A stretch of 64,000 bases of DNA from Micromonospora rhizosphaerae (GCF_900091465.1 NZ_FMHV01000002.1:2108001-2172000), one strand, 5' to 3'; positions 16,546 through 25,930 are shown, counted from the first letter of the stretch. Notes: generated from the sequence alone by a model not told the origin. Numbers and translations are program-made.

Positions 16546-17190
16546 ATGAACTGCGACGACGTACGCGTCGCGCTGTCGGCTCGGCTGGACGGGGAGGACC
16601 CGCAGGTGCCGGCGACGGCGCTGGAGGCGCACACCGACTCCTGCCCGGGCTGCCGTTCCTGGCTGGCCCGGGCGGAGCGGGTGACCCGGCTCACCCGGCT
16701 CCAGGCGGTCGACGTACCCGACCTGACCGCCCCGGTGCTGGCCGCGGTCGCCGCGGACCAGGCGGCGGCGCGGCACACGGCCGCCGCCACCACGCGGGCC
16801 CGCCGCCAGGTGCTCCGGGTGGCCGTGGCGGTGGCCGCGATCGCCCAGCTCGCCATCGCGCTGCCGATCCTGCTCGCCGGGCTCGGAGTGGAGGCGGACC
16901 CGCACACCAGCCGGGAGATGGCCTCCTTCGACGCGGCGGTGGCGGTCGGGTTCGCGTTGGCCGCCTGGCGACCGGAGCGCGCCCGGGCGTTCCTGCCGGT
17001 CGCGCTGGTGCTGGCGGTCTGCCTCGCCGGGACCAGCGCGGTGGACGTCGCCAGGTCGACCACAGCACTGGTGCACGAGGTGGGCCACCTGGCCGCCGCG
17101 GTCCAGGCGGGGCTGCTCTGGGCACTGAGCCGGGTCAGCCGTGACCCCGAGCCTCCGCTGCCCACCGTCCTCGCGCCGGGACGCGGGTGA
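16546..17190 (+). CDS. Zinc-finger membrane protein, probable anti-sigma factor
   Basis: 214 residues. The N-terminal zf-HC2-like region is MNCDDVRVALSARLDGED followed by AHTDSCPGCRSWL, the H-x3-C-x2-C arrangement of ZAS-type anti-sigma factors. Four hydrophobic segments follow (e.g. VLRVAVAVAAIAQLAIALPILLAGL). It is divergent from the ECF sigma gene, and its stop overlaps an alternative start of the CopC-CopD gene, so it is likely cotranscribed with copper genes. Role as anti-sigma is inferred from domain and neighbourhood. Confidence 0.8.
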   Translation: MNCDDVRVALSARLDGEDPQVPATALEAHTDSCPGCRSWLARAERVTRLTRLQAVDVPDLTAPVLAAVAADQAAARHTAAATTRARRQVLRVAVAVAAIAQLAIALPILLAGLGVEADPHTSREMASFDAAVAVGFALAAWRPERARAFLPVALVLAVCLAGTSAVDVARSTTALVHEVGHLAAAVQAGLLWALSRVSRDPEPPLPTVLAPGRG

Positions 17191-17225
17191 GGCGGGGTCG
17201 CCGGTCCCGGGTGCGGTCGGAGAGC

Positions 17226-18917
17226 ATGGGGGCCATGATTCTCGCCGTACGCCGCCGGTCCGTGGCCGTTGCCGACCGCCGATGGGGCGCCCGACTGGGG
17301 GCCACCGTTGGCCTCCTGGTCGCCGTCGTCGCCCTGCTGCTCGCCCCGGCCACCCCCGCGAGCGCGCACGCCGTGCTGGTCAGCAGCAGTCCGGCGGCGT
17401 CGGCGGTGGTGCCGAGCGGGCCGGCCGAGGTGGTGCTGACCTTCAGCGAGGGCGTCCGCAAGGTGCCCGGCAAGATCCGGGTCATCGCGCCGGACGGCTC
17501 GCGGGCCGACCGGGGCGAGCCGTCCTTCAAGGGGGCGGTGGTGACCGTACCGGTGGACCCGGCCGGCGGGCGCGGCACCTACCTGGTGAGCTACCGGGTC
17601 ATCTCCGCCGACAGTCACCCGGTCTCCGGCGCCTTCACCTACTCGGTCGGTGCGCCGTCGCCGCAGCCGGTCGACTCGGGTACCGAGAACCGGGCCGATC
17701 CGGTGGTCGAGACCGCCGTCAAGGTGGCGAAGTACCTCGGCTACGCCGGCCTGCTGCTGCTGGTCGGCCCGGCGCTGGTACTCGCGGCGCTCTGGCCGCG
17801 CCGGCTGTCCCGGCGCGGCCCGGCCCGGCTGGGCTGGGCGGGGCTGGGGCTGGTGCTCCTCGCCACCCTCGCCGAGCTGTGGCTCCAGGTGCCCTACACC
17901 GTCGGCGGCGGGCTTCTCGACGTGACCGGCTCCGGGCTCGGTGACGTGCTGGGCAGCGTGTACGGCACGGCGCACCTGGTCCGGCTCGGGCTGCTCGCGG
18001 CGGCGGCATTCCTGGTCCGGCCGCTCTTCGCCGGGCCGGTCGGCCGCACCGACGGGATCATCCTGGCCCTCCTCGGCGGGGCGGCGCTGTTCACCTGGCC
18101 GCTGGCCGGCCATCCGGCCGCCTCGCCGGCGCCGGCCGTCTCGGTGGTGGTGGACGCGGTGCACCTCGGCAGCATGGCGGTCTGGCTGGGCGGCCTGGTG
18201 ATGCTCGCGGTGTTCCTGCTGCGCCGCGCCGACGAGCGGGAGCTGGCGGCCATCCTGCCGATCTGGTCCCGCTGGGCGGCTCTCGCGGTCGCGGCGCTGC
18301 TGCTCGCCGGCACCGTGCAGGGGCTGATCGAGGTGGCCACCCCGAAGGCCCTGGTCGACACCACGTACGGGCGGCTGCTGCTCGCCAAGATCGGGCTGTT
18401 CGCGCTGGTGATCGCGGTCGCCGCGTACTCCCGGTCGCTGGTGCGGCGGCGCACCGCGGCGCAGCGGCCGGCGCCCGTGCGCCGGGCGATCTGGGTGGAG
18501 CTGGCGATCACCGCGGTGGTGCTCGGCGTCTCGGCGAACCTGGTGCAGACCACCCCGGCCCGCACCGCCGGTGCCGACGTGGCCGGGACGCCCACCGGCT
18601 ACTACGCCACGACGCTCTCCAGCCCGCTCTACTCCCTGCAGGTCGAGCTGGACCCGGCCGCGCGGGGCAACAACTCCATGCACCTCTACGCGTACAGCAA
18701 GGACAACCGGCCGCAGCCGGTGGCGGAGTGGAGGGCGACCGCCGCGCTGCCGTCGGCCGGGATCGAGCCGATCGAGATCCCGCTGCTGCCGCTGACCGAC
18801 AACCACGTGACCGGGGAGATCAACCTCCCGGCGGCGGGGGAGTGGAAGTTCCGCTTCACCGTCCGCACGTCCGACATCGACCAGGCCACGGTGACCGCCA
18901 CCGTGCCCATCAAGTAA
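17226..18917 (+). CDS. CopC-CopD fusion, copper resistance/import protein
   Basis: 563 residues. A signal peptide (to ASAHA) is followed by a CopC cupredoxin-like domain starting HAVLVSSSPAASAVVPSGP, with a second histidine in ISADSHPVSGAFTYSVG. About eight TM helices of a CopD domain follow (residues roughly 165-430), then a C-terminal extracytoplasmic domain of about 110 residues resembling FixH/YtkA-type segments. The N-terminal His after cleavage is the usual Cu(II) ligand. ATG at 17226 has GGAGAGC upstream; ATG 17235 is also possible. Confidence 0.93.
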   Translation: MGAMILAVRRRSVAVADRRWGARLGATVGLLVAVVALLLAPATPASAHAVLVSSSPAASAVVPSGPAEVVLTFSEGVRKVPGKIRVIAPDGSRADRGEPSFKGAVVTVPVDPAGGRGTYLVSYRVISADSHPVSGAFTYSVGAPSPQPVDSGTENRADPVVETAVKVAKYLGYAGLLLLVGPALVLAALWPRRLSRRGPARLGWAGLGLVLLATLAELWLQVPYTVGGGLLDVTGSGLGDVLGSVYGTAHLVRLGLLAAAAFLVRPLFAGPVGRTDGIILALLGGAALFTWPLAGHPAASPAPAVSVVVDAVHLGSMAVWLGGLVMLAVFLLRRADERELAAILPIWSRWAALAVAALLLAGTVQGLIEVATPKALVDTTYGRLLLAKIGLFALVIAVAAYSRSLVRRRTAAQRPAPVRRAIWVELAITAVVLGVSANLVQTTPARTAGADVAGTPTGYYATTLSSPLYSLQVELDPAARGNNSMHLYAYSKDNRPQPVAEWRATAALPSAGIEPIEIPLLPLTDNHVTGEINLPAAGEWKFRFTVRTSDIDQATVTATVPIK

Positions 18918-18932
18918 GCGAGGCTCTCGTCC

Positions 18933-19658
18933 ATGTTCCGTCTCCGACGTCCCGGAACCGCCGCCGCGCTCGCGCTCGCGGCGGTCGCCACCGCCGTGCT
19001 CGGCTTCGCCGGGCCCGCCTCCGCGCACGTCTCGGTCAACCCGAAGGAGGCGACCCAGGGCGGTTATGGCCGATTCGCGTTCCGGGTGCCCAACGAGAGC
19101 GACAGCGCCTCGACCACCAAGGTCGAGGTGGTGCTCCCGGAGAACGCCCCGGTCGGCTCGGTCTCCACGATGCCGGTGCCGGGGTGGACGGTGGCGGTGG
19201 AGAAGCGCAAGGTCGAGCCGCCGATCGAGGTGCACGGCAGCCAGCTCACCGAGGCGGTGGCCAAGCTGACCTGGACGGCCACCGGGGACGCGGCGATCAA
19301 GCCGGGCCAGTTCCAGGAGTTCCCGGTCTCGGTGGGGCCGCTGCCGCAGGTGGACAAGATGGTCTTCAAGGCGCTCCAGACGTACTCCGACGGCAACGTG
19401 GTCCGCTGGATCGAGGAGCCGACACCCGGCGGTGAGGAGCCGGAGAAGCCGGCGCCGGTGCTCACCCTGACCGCCGCGGCGCCGTCGGCGGCCCCCGCCG
19501 CGAACGCCGTCGCGGCCGCCCCGGCCGACACCGACGACGACGCCGACGGCGCGGGGACCGCGCTTGGCGTCGCCGGTCTGGTCGCCGGCCTGGCCGGTCT
19601 GATCCTGGGCGGCCTGGCATTTCTGCGGACCCGCCGAGAGCCCGCGCCGAAGGCCTGA
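18933..19658 (+). CDS. YcnI-family copper-associated membrane-anchored protein
   Basis: 241 residues, DUF1775/YcnI. A signal peptide ends in ASAHV, giving the mature N-terminal histidine used for copper binding. The beta-rich domain contains GYGRFAFRVPNESDSASTTKVEVVLPE and PGWTVAVEKR. An Ala/Pro-rich linker leads to a C-terminal TM helix (LGVAGLVAGLAGLILGGLAFL) and a basic tail. It lies 15 bp after CopC-CopD, a common pairing in copper homeostasis. Confidence 0.93.
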   Translation: MFRLRRPGTAAALALAAVATAVLGFAGPASAHVSVNPKEATQGGYGRFAFRVPNESDSASTTKVEVVLPENAPVGSVSTMPVPGWTVAVEKRKVEPPIEVHGSQLTEAVAKLTWTATGDAAIKPGQFQEFPVSVGPLPQVDKMVFKALQTYSDGNVVRWIEEPTPGGEEPEKPAPVLTLTAAAPSAAPAANAVAAAPADTDDDADGAGTALGVAGLVAGLAGLILGGLAFLRTRREPAPKA

Positions 19659-19809
19659 ACCCCTGCCTGGCGCCGGCCCGTCGGTAGATCCGGCGGGCCG
19701 GCGACCTTTCTGTGGTCCTTCGAGGCCCTTGCCGTGGATATCCGGCGATTGGGCGGTTGGCGTCGGTAAGGTCGGCCGGGTTGGTTGGCTACCGAAGGGG
19801 ACGACGCGA

Positions 19810-20802
19810 ATGCGGTTCGTGCGGACGATCGCCGGAATGCTGCTGTTGGCCGTGGGGATCCCGGCGCTTCTCGCCGCCGGCGCGCTCTGGGCCGTCGCCC
19901 GGCACGCCGACCCCGACGGCGGCTTCGGCGCCCGGTTCGAGACGGTCCGCACCCCGGGGCGCGCGGTGGTGGTCACCGATGTGGACGACCTGCTCCGCGC
20001 CGAGGCGCCGTTCGCTCGTACCGGGCAGGCCCGGCTCCGGCTGACCGCGCGGACTGCCGGCGGCCCGGCCTTCATCGGCCTGGCGCCCACCGACGCGGTG
20101 CAGCGCTGGCTCGACCCCGTCCCGCACGCGACCGTGCGGCGGGTGGCCCTGGCCCGGGGGCCGCTGCCGGTCCGTCTCGATCCGGCTGGGCCGCCGGCTG
20201 CCGACACCGTCGCCGTCCCGCTGGGCCAGCGCTTCTGGGTACGCGAGGGGATCGGCTCGCTGGAGTGGAACCCCGGCGCGCTGGCCGACCGGTCGCTGAG
20301 CCTCGTGGTGATGCGCCCCGACGGCCGGGCCGACCTGGCCCTCGACCTGCGCGCCGAACTGCGGGTCGGCTGGTTCCCCGCCGCGGCGTGGGGGCTGCTC
20401 GCCGGCGGGATCCTGCTGGTGTCGCTGGCCGTGGCGCTGCTGCTGCGCCCGGTCCGCCCGCGCGAGGTGGTCTTCGTCGTCGAACCCGACCAGGTCCCGG
20501 TGCTCGCCGGCCGGCTCGGCGTGACCTCGCTCAGCGGGTTGGGCGCGCAGCCCACCGCCGAGGGGCGGCGGCCGTTGGCCGAGCGGCAACTGGTCTCCGT
20601 CGGCTCGGCCCTGGCCGAGCGCCCCCGGGCCGCGATCGGGCCGGTGCCGAGCCGTCGACCGGCCACCCTGGCCGACCTGCCGTCGAGCCAGGGGACGACG
20701 ACGATCTGGTCCTGGCCCCCGGAGACGACGGGGGGTCGACCGGCGCAGGTGGACCGTCCGATCCGGCCCGCGCAGCCCGGCGACGCGACCGCGGACGGCT
20801 GA
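19810..20802 (+). CDS. Two-TM hypothetical protein with extracytoplasmic domain
   Basis: 330 residues. There is an N-terminal TM helix (TIAGMLLLAVGIPALLAAGALWAVA), an extracytoplasmic beta-rich domain (about residues 30-195) with GPAFIGLAPTDAVQRWLDPVPHA, a second TM helix (AAAWGLLAGGILLVSLAVALLL), and a cytoplasmic Pro/Arg-rich tail. ATG at 19810 gives the signal-anchor-like start MRFVRTIAG. No family with known function is recognised. Confidence 0.75.
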   Translation: MRFVRTIAGMLLLAVGIPALLAAGALWAVARHADPDGGFGARFETVRTPGRAVVVTDVDDLLRAEAPFARTGQARLRLTARTAGGPAFIGLAPTDAVQRWLDPVPHATVRRVALARGPLPVRLDPAGPPAADTVAVPLGQRFWVREGIGSLEWNPGALADRSLSLVVMRPDGRADLALDLRAELRVGWFPAAAWGLLAGGILLVSLAVALLLRPVRPREVVFVVEPDQVPVLAGRLGVTSLSGLGAQPTAEGRRPLAERQLVSVGSALAERPRAAIGPVPSRRPATLADLPSSQGTTTIWSWPPETTGGRPAQVDRPIRPAQPGDATADG

Positions 20803-20817
20803 GCGGCCGGCGGAACG

Positions 20818-20856
20818 ACGGTGGCCCTCCGCGCTGCCGACGCGGAGGGCCACCGT
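20818..20856. terminator. Bidirectional terminator hairpin
   Basis: A perfect 16-bp stem, ACGGTGGCCCTCCGCG (20818-20833) with its complement at 20841-20856 and a 7-nt loop, lies between two converging genes. Confidence 0.85.
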
Positions 20857-20959
20857 CACCGGGGGGATCCGGTGCTACCTCGGAGAAAATTGAGGTAGTT
20901 GTGACCAGATTAACGCCGAACAGCACCGACTGGGAAATATGCCCATTTCAGGCAGGGTT

Positions 20960-22228
20960 TCAGGGTGTGGCCGATGCGCCGGGCTCGGCCGGCCGGGCGG
21001 CGTGCCGGGTCGGTAGCACCACCAACAGCAGCAGACTGAGCAGCACGTACGGGTTGCGGGCGACGAACTCCCCGAGGTTGTCGGTGTGGGCCGGGGCGAC
21101 GCCCCAGTCCTGGAAGGACACCACCCCGTAGATGATCACGAACGCGGTACCGGCGGCGACGGTGAGGAGCCAGCGCCGGCGGCGGGCCCCCTCGGCCGTG
21201 CTCCGGTCGGCGTCCAGTGCGGCGTCCGACAGCACCACCACCGCCGGGATGAACCAGTAGAGGTGGTGCGTCCAGGTGATCGGGCTGACCAGCCCGCCGA
21301 CCAGCCCGGTCAGCGTCAGGCCGGCGAGCGTGTCGCCGGCCCGCGCCGCCCGGGCGGCCCGCCACAGCCCGTACCCGGCGACCACCGCGACCAGCAGCAG
21401 CCACGGGAGCTGGCCGGGCTTCTCCGGCGCGGTGAACCGGCTGAGCAGGCCGAACAGCGACTGGTTGCCGGTGTAGTCGGTGCGACCGACCCGGTCGGTC
21501 GCCCAGAGCTCGTGCGTCCAGAACCGCCACGAGTCCGTGGGCGCGACCGCCGTCGACAGCAGGGTGGCCAGCACCGCGGTCCCCGCCGCCACCACCGCCG
21601 CCCGCCACCGCCGGGCGGCCAGCAGGTAGACGACGAAGATTCCCGGGTAGAGCTTCAGCGCCGTCGCCAGCCCCACGCCCACGCCGGCCCAGCGCCGCTC
21701 CTGCGGTACGGCGAAGAGCAGGTCGGCCAGGATCAGCACCACCAGCAGCATGTTGATCTGACCGAAGGTGATGGTCTCCCGGGTGCTCTCCACGGCGAAG
21801 ACCAGCAGGACGGCCAGGGTGACGGTGAACAGCCGGGGCAGGTCGTGCCGCTCGGCGAGCGGCCGCACCAGCCACCGGGTGGTGACCACCACCCCGATCA
21901 CCGTCAGGGTCGTGAAGATCGCGACGGTGGCGCCCAGCGGTAGCAGGGCGAAGGGTCGCAGCAGCAGCGCACTGAACGGCGGGTAGGTGAAGTAGAGTGC
22001 GCCCTGCACCCGGTCCGGCTGGACATAGTCGTAGAGCGGGTGGCCGGCCGCCCACCAGTCCATCGCCCGCATGTAGATCTTCAGGTCGAAGAAGTCGTGC
22101 ACCCGGCCGGGCAGGTAGAGCGCCGGCAGAACCGCCGCGAGCGCCACCACCGTGACGAGCCGACGGACCGTACGACCGCCCGGGTCGTCCTCGGTGACGG
22201 CGGGTGGCGCAACGGGTTCGGCTGGCAC
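20960..22228 (-). CDS. GT87-type polyprenol-phosphate mannosyltransferase-like membrane protein
   Basis: 422 residues with about ten TM helices, in the DUF2029/GT87 family that includes mycobacterial PimE-like alpha-1,2-mannosyltransferases. The first extracytoplasmic loop carries the acidic catalytic-type motif DFFDLKIYMRAMDWWAAGHPLYDY (conserved Asp). Other family phrases are YFTYPPFSALLLRPFALLP, GQINMLLVVLILAD and ALKLYPGIFVVYLLAARRWR. It likely adds mannose to lipid carriers or lipoglycans at the outer membrane face. The exact acceptor is unknown. Confidence 0.88.
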   Translation of the reverse strand: MPAEPVAPPAVTEDDPGGRTVRRLVTVVALAAVLPALYLPGRVHDFFDLKIYMRAMDWWAAGHPLYDYVQPDRVQGALYFTYPPFSALLLRPFALLPLGATVAIFTTLTVIGVVVTTRWLVRPLAERHDLPRLFTVTLAVLLVFAVESTRETITFGQINMLLVVLILADLLFAVPQERRWAGVGVGLATALKLYPGIFVVYLLAARRWRAAVVAAGTAVLATLLSTAVAPTDSWRFWTHELWATDRVGRTDYTGNQSLFGLLSRFTAPEKPGQLPWLLLVAVVAGYGLWRAARAARAGDTLAGLTLTGLVGGLVSPITWTHHLYWFIPAVVVLSDAALDADRSTAEGARRRRWLLTVAAGTAFVIIYGVVSFQDWGVAPAHTDNLGEFVARNPYVLLSLLLLVVLPTRHAARPAEPGASATP

Positions 22229-22301
22229 GGGGAAACCCTACTGGTCCCCTCCGGCCACAGTGCCGAGGCGCGGGCACGCGGGCTACGCGTAGTCTGTTCC
22301 G

Positions 22302-22892
22302 GTGGCTGATCTTCTCGTCTGGATCGACTGTGAGATGACCGGGTTGGATCTCGGCCGGGACGCACTGATCGAGGTCGCCGCCCTCGTCACCGACCCCGAC
22401 CTGAACGTGCTCGGTGAGGGCGTCGACGTGGTCATCCACGCCGACGAGGCGGCGCTGGACGGGATGCCGGAGATCGTTCGGACCATGCACGACAAGTCCG
22501 GGCTGACCGAGGAGGTCCGGCGGTCCACGGTCAGTCTGGCCGAGGCCCAGGACATGGTGCTGGACTATGTGAGCACATACGTGAAGGTCCCGGGGAGCGC
22601 GCCGCTCTGCGGCAACTCGATCGCCACCGACCGCGGCTTCATCGCCCGGGACATGCCGCGCCTCGACGCCCAGCTGCACTACCGCATGATCGACGTCTCC
22701 TCGATCAAGGAGCTCTGCCGGCGCTGGTACCCGCGGGTGTACTTCGGGCAGCCGCAGAAGGGGCTCGCCCACCGGGCGCTGGCGGACATCCGGGAGAGCA
22801 TCCGCGAGCTGGAGTACTACCGCCGGACGATCTTCGTACCGCTGCCCGGACCGGACGTGGAGAGCGCCAAGGCCATCGCCGCCCAGCTCTGA
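22302..22892 (+). CDS. orn: Oligoribonuclease
   Basis: 3'-5' exoribonuclease that degrades di- to penta-ribonucleotides, including pGpG. 196 residues, DEDDh family. [23 protein letters not shown] holds the D-x-E pair, [18 protein letters not shown] the second Asp region, and [18 protein letters not shown] the His/Asp pair. GTG start at 22302. Essential housekeeping gene in many actinobacteria. Confidence 0.97.
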   Translation: MADLLVWIDCEMTGLDLGRDALIEVAALVTDPDLNVLGEGVDVVIHADEAALDGMPEIVRTMHDKSGLTEEVRRSTVSLAEAQDMVLDYVSTYVKVPGSAPLCGNSIATDRGFIARDMPRLDAQLHYRMIDVSSIKELCRRWYPRVYFGQPQKGLAHRALADIRESIRELEYYRRTIFVPLPGPDVESAKAIAAQL

Positions 22893-23008
22893 CCCCGGCG
22901 GCACGGCTGCGCCCCGGCCGCTGGGCGGAACCCGCTGGACGCGGTGGGCACGGATGTGGCTATTATTGGTCCGCACCCCGCCCGGCTCGACCGGCCGCGG
23001 AGAGCATG

Positions 23009-23084
23009 GTGGCTGTAGCTCAGTTGGCAGAGCACCGGGTTGTGGTCCCGGTTGTCGTGGGTTCAATTCCCATCAGTCACCCCA
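23009..23084 (+). tRNA. tRNA-His (anticodon GUG)
   Basis: 76 nt including encoded CCA. Acceptor GTGGCTG/CAGTCAC, anticodon loop TTGTGGT with GTG, T arm GTGGGTTCAATTCCCAT. The discriminator C opposite an additional 5' G is consistent with histidine tRNA. Confidence 0.96.
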
Positions 23085-23087
23085 GAA

Positions 23088-23119
23088 ACGGAAGCCCCTC
23101 CCTCGGGAGGGGCTTCCGT
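23088..23119 (+). terminator. Terminator after tRNA-His
   Basis: 14-bp perfect stem ACGGAAGCCCCTCC with complement at 23106-23119 and a 4-nt loop, just 3 bp after the tRNA CCA end. Confidence 0.85.
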
Positions 23120-23147
23120 CGTTGTGCGGGGATTCGTGGCCGCAGAC

Positions 23148-23182
23148 GCAGGAGCCCCCTCCGGTCGGCCGGGGGCTCCTGC
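23148..23182 (-). terminator. Terminator of the first L,D-transpeptidase gene
   Basis: 12-bp perfect stem GCAGGAGCCCCC (23148-23159) with complement at 23171-23182, located directly downstream of the minus-strand transpeptidase stop at 23190. Confidence 0.8.
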
Positions 23183-23189
23183 CGGTCGA

Positions 23190-24467
23190 TCAGGCGGTCG
23201 GCTCGGCGCTGGCCTCGTCGCCGGGCTCGGCGGGCGGCTCGTACGGCAGGGCGCTGCCCTTGACGTACTCGTCCCAGCTCATGTTCCAGTCGGTCCAGCC
23301 GTTGCCGTTCTGCAGCTTGCGTTCCGTGCCCTTGACCGTGATCGGGTCGCCGATCCGGGTGTTGGCGAAGAGCCACGCACCGTCGGCCATCGAGACGTTC
23401 ACGCAACCGTGCGAGACGTTGACGGTGCCCTGCTGCCCCTCCGACCAGGGGGCGGCGTGGATGAACTCGCCGCCCCAGGTGAGCCGCTGGGCGTAGTCGA
23501 TGTCCGTCCGGTAGCCCTCCTGCGGGCCCAGCTCCTCCCGGGTGTCGAAGACCGTCTTGCGGAGCTTCTCGATCACCACCATGGTGCCGCTGGAGGACGG
23601 GGTGGTCTTCTTGCCCAGGCTGACCAGGATTGTCTTGATCACCTTGCCGTCCTTGGTGACGGTCATCCGTTTCGTGCGGTTGTCGACGCTCATCACGAAG
23701 GACGGGCCGATCTTGATGTCCACGGCGAGGTCCGAGCGGCCGTACCAGCCGTCGCCGAGCGGCAGACCGCCGGCCTGCACGCGGTACGACACCGTGCTGT
23801 TGGCCTTCCAGAACTCCTTCGGCCGGTAGCGGACCTCGGTGGGGCTGACCCAGTGCCAGACGCCCTCCTGGGCCGGCTTGGCGGTCACCGTCATCCGGCT
23901 CTGGACGTCGTCCCGGTAGTCCTCCGGGATCGCCCGGCTGAACCTCACGATCAGCGGCATGCCCACGCCGACCACCTGGTTGTCGCCGAGGAAGCTGACC
24001 ACCCGGATCTGCTTCGACGGCCGCTGCATGGTGGTGAAGGTGCTGGTCGCGGTCGCCGGCTTGCCGTCGTCGCCGGTCGCGGTCACCGTCGCCGTGTACG
24101 TCTCGCCGTACTTGAGGGCGCCGTCCGGCAGCCAGCTCTTGCCGTCGGAGGAGAGTTCGCCCTCGACGGCCTTGCCGGCCGAGTCCTTGAGCTCGACGGT
24201 GGTCTCCTGGGCGTCCTTCGTGGTGAAGGCGATGCCGGTGGAGGCGGCCACGTCCTTGGCATCGGCCTGGGGCTCGGTGATGGTGGCCGCCGCCTTCGGA
24301 GGGCTCTCCCTGGGGCCCTGCCAGCTCGACGGCTTGCCGCCGTCGCCGCTGCTGCAGGCGGAGGTGAGCGCCATGGCGGCGGCGAGCATGCCCGCCGCGA
24401 ACAACCGGCGTCGCCCGCCGCGCCGGACGGTCCCGCACCGGATCAGCTCATCCTGGCTAGCTCGCAT
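23190..24467 (-). CDS. L,D-transpeptidase lipoprotein (copy 1)
   Basis: 425 residues. The lipoprotein signal is RRRLFAAGMLAAAMALTSACSS. Two immunoglobulin-like domains (residues roughly 55-245) precede a YkuD catalytic domain ending in HAAPWSEGQQGTVNVSHGCVNVS, with the catalytic Cys in SHGCVN and the conserved upstream His in GGEFIHAAPW. It forms 3-3 crosslinks in peptidoglycan, like LdtMt2-type enzymes. ATG at 24467 has GAGGGA upstream. It is paralogous to the next gene over its whole length. Confidence 0.95.
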   Translation of the reverse strand: MRASQDELIRCGTVRRGGRRRLFAAGMLAAAMALTSACSSGDGGKPSSWQGPRESPPKAAATITEPQADAKDVAASTGIAFTTKDAQETTVELKDSAGKAVEGELSSDGKSWLPDGALKYGETYTATVTATGDDGKPATATSTFTTMQRPSKQIRVVSFLGDNQVVGVGMPLIVRFSRAIPEDYRDDVQSRMTVTAKPAQEGVWHWVSPTEVRYRPKEFWKANSTVSYRVQAGGLPLGDGWYGRSDLAVDIKIGPSFVMSVDNRTKRMTVTKDGKVIKTILVSLGKKTTPSSSGTMVVIEKLRKTVFDTREELGPQEGYRTDIDYAQRLTWGGEFIHAAPWSEGQQGTVNVSHGCVNVSMADGAWLFANTRIGDPITVKGTERKLQNGNGWTDWNMSWDEYVKGSALPYEPPAEPGDEASAEPTA

Positions 24468-24673
24468 GATTCCCTCACAGTCGTGATCCCCGGTCCCATC
24501 GTCCTCTACTGACGCAGGGATACGGATACCCGTTGCCGGGAGTGAACCGAACATCCCGGCCAGGATGTATGGGTTTTGGTAGGATGCGGTGCTTTGTGAG
24601 TGAGGCACATCTCTACCAGCCGCCGCAGCGCGCTTCCGGTCACGGTGACCCCTCAGCCCACCTTGACCAACGC

Positions 24674-25930
24674 TCAGAAGGCCGGGCCTGCGCCGCCCTC
24701 CGGCACCGGCAGAGCGCTGCCCTTGATGAACTCGGACCAGCTCATGCTCCACGCGGTCCAGCCGTTGCCCGGCGCCAGCTTCCGTTCGGTGCCCCGGACC
24801 GTGACCGGGTCGCCGATCAGGGTCCGGTCGAAGAGCCACCTCCCGTTCGCCATCGAGACGTTGACGCAGCCGTGGGAGACGTTCACCCGGCCCTGCACGC
24901 CCTCGGACCAGGGGGCGGCGTGGATGTACTCGCCACCCCAGGTGAGCCGCTGGGCAAAATCGATCTTCGTGACGTACTGGTTGTCCGGGTCCGGCTCGTC
25001 CCGGGTGTCGAAGACCGTCGACTCCTTCTTCTCCATCACCACCATCGTGCCGCTCGAGGAGGGGGTGCTCTTCTTGCCGAGGCTCACCGCCAGGGTGCGC
25101 ACCAGCGCGCCGTCCTCGTACACGCTCATCTTCTTGGTCGCGTTGTCGACCTTCATCTCGAAGGATCGGCCGATCTTCGCGGTCGCGGTCCGGTCGACGT
25201 TGCCGTAGCGGCCGTTGCTCAGCGGGATGCCGGCCAGCGCCAGGCGTACGGTGATCGTGGTACCCGGCTTCCAGTACTCCGGAGCCCGGTAGTACGCCTG
25301 CGTGCCGTTGTAGAGCCAGTGCCAGGCGCCCGGCTGCGGCGGGTCCGTGCGGACGAACATCCGCTTCTGCACGGCGGCCCGGTCCTTCTTCGGGATACCG
25401 GGGGAGAACTCGGCGACCACGGGCATGGCCACCCCGTAGGTCTTCCCGCTGAACAGGTAGAGCCCGGAGCCGATCATCGACTTGGGCTTGGCCATGGTGG
25501 TGAACGTGCTGGTGCCCTCGTGGGTCTGCCCGTCCGGGCCGGTCCCGGTGACGGTCGCGGTGTAGCGGGTGGCGTACTTCAGCGAGGCGGACGGCACCCA
25601 CGACGAGCCGTCGCGGCGCATCCGGCCCGCCACCGTCTCGCCGTTCGCGGCGGTGAGGACGACCTCCGACACCTGCCCGCCGCCCGGGATCTTCGCGCTG
25701 ATCTCGGTGCTGACCGGCCGGTCGTCCGCCCCGTCGGCCGGACTCACCCGGAGCGGGGCGGCCGGCTGCGACGGCTCGCCCGTCGGCCCCACCGTCGCCG
25801 AGGCGCCGGCCTGCTGGCCACCGCTGACGACCTCCGGCTGCTTGTGGTCGTCCCCGCACCCGGTCAGTGCCAGCGACGCCGTTAGGACCAGGGCGCCCAC
25901 CATGGCCCTGGTCCGCGCGAACCTGCCCAT
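24674..25930 (-). CDS. L,D-transpeptidase lipoprotein (copy 2)
   Basis: 418 residues. The lipobox is LTASLALTGCGDD. It has the same architecture as the adjacent paralogue: Ig-like domains, then YkuD with GGEYIHAAPWSEGVQGRVNVSHGCVNVS, and a C-terminal WSMSWSEFIKGSALP matching WNMSWDEYVKGSALP of copy 1. ATG at 25930 has AGAGGTGGGG upstream and is preferred over the start at 25963. The intergenic space to copy 1 is about 200 bp, so the two may be expressed separately. Tandem duplication of a cell-wall crosslinking enzyme. Confidence 0.95.
   Translation of the reverse strand: MGRFARTRAMVGALVLTASLALTGCGDDHKQPEVVSGGQQAGASATVGPTGEPSQPAAPLRVSPADGADDRPVSTEISAKIPGGGQVSEVVLTAANGETVAGRMRRDGSSWVPSASLKYATRYTATVTGTGPDGQTHEGTSTFTTMAKPKSMIGSGLYLFSGKTYGVAMPVVAEFSPGIPKKDRAAVQKRMFVRTDPPQPGAWHWLYNGTQAYYRAPEYWKPGTTITVRLALAGIPLSNGRYGNVDRTATAKIGRSFEMKVDNATKKMSVYEDGALVRTLAVSLGKKSTPSSSGTMVVMEKKESTVFDTRDEPDPDNQYVTKIDFAQRLTWGGEYIHAAPWSEGVQGRVNVSHGCVNVSMANGRWLFDRTLIGDPVTVRGTERKLAPGNGWTAWSMSWSEFIKGSALPVPEGGAGPAF

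Noticed and set aside
16536..20666. Very long minus-strand open frame opposite the copper genes
   Set aside because: It is a GC-driven shadow with no recognisable domain; the plus-strand genes have clear signal peptides and family motifs.
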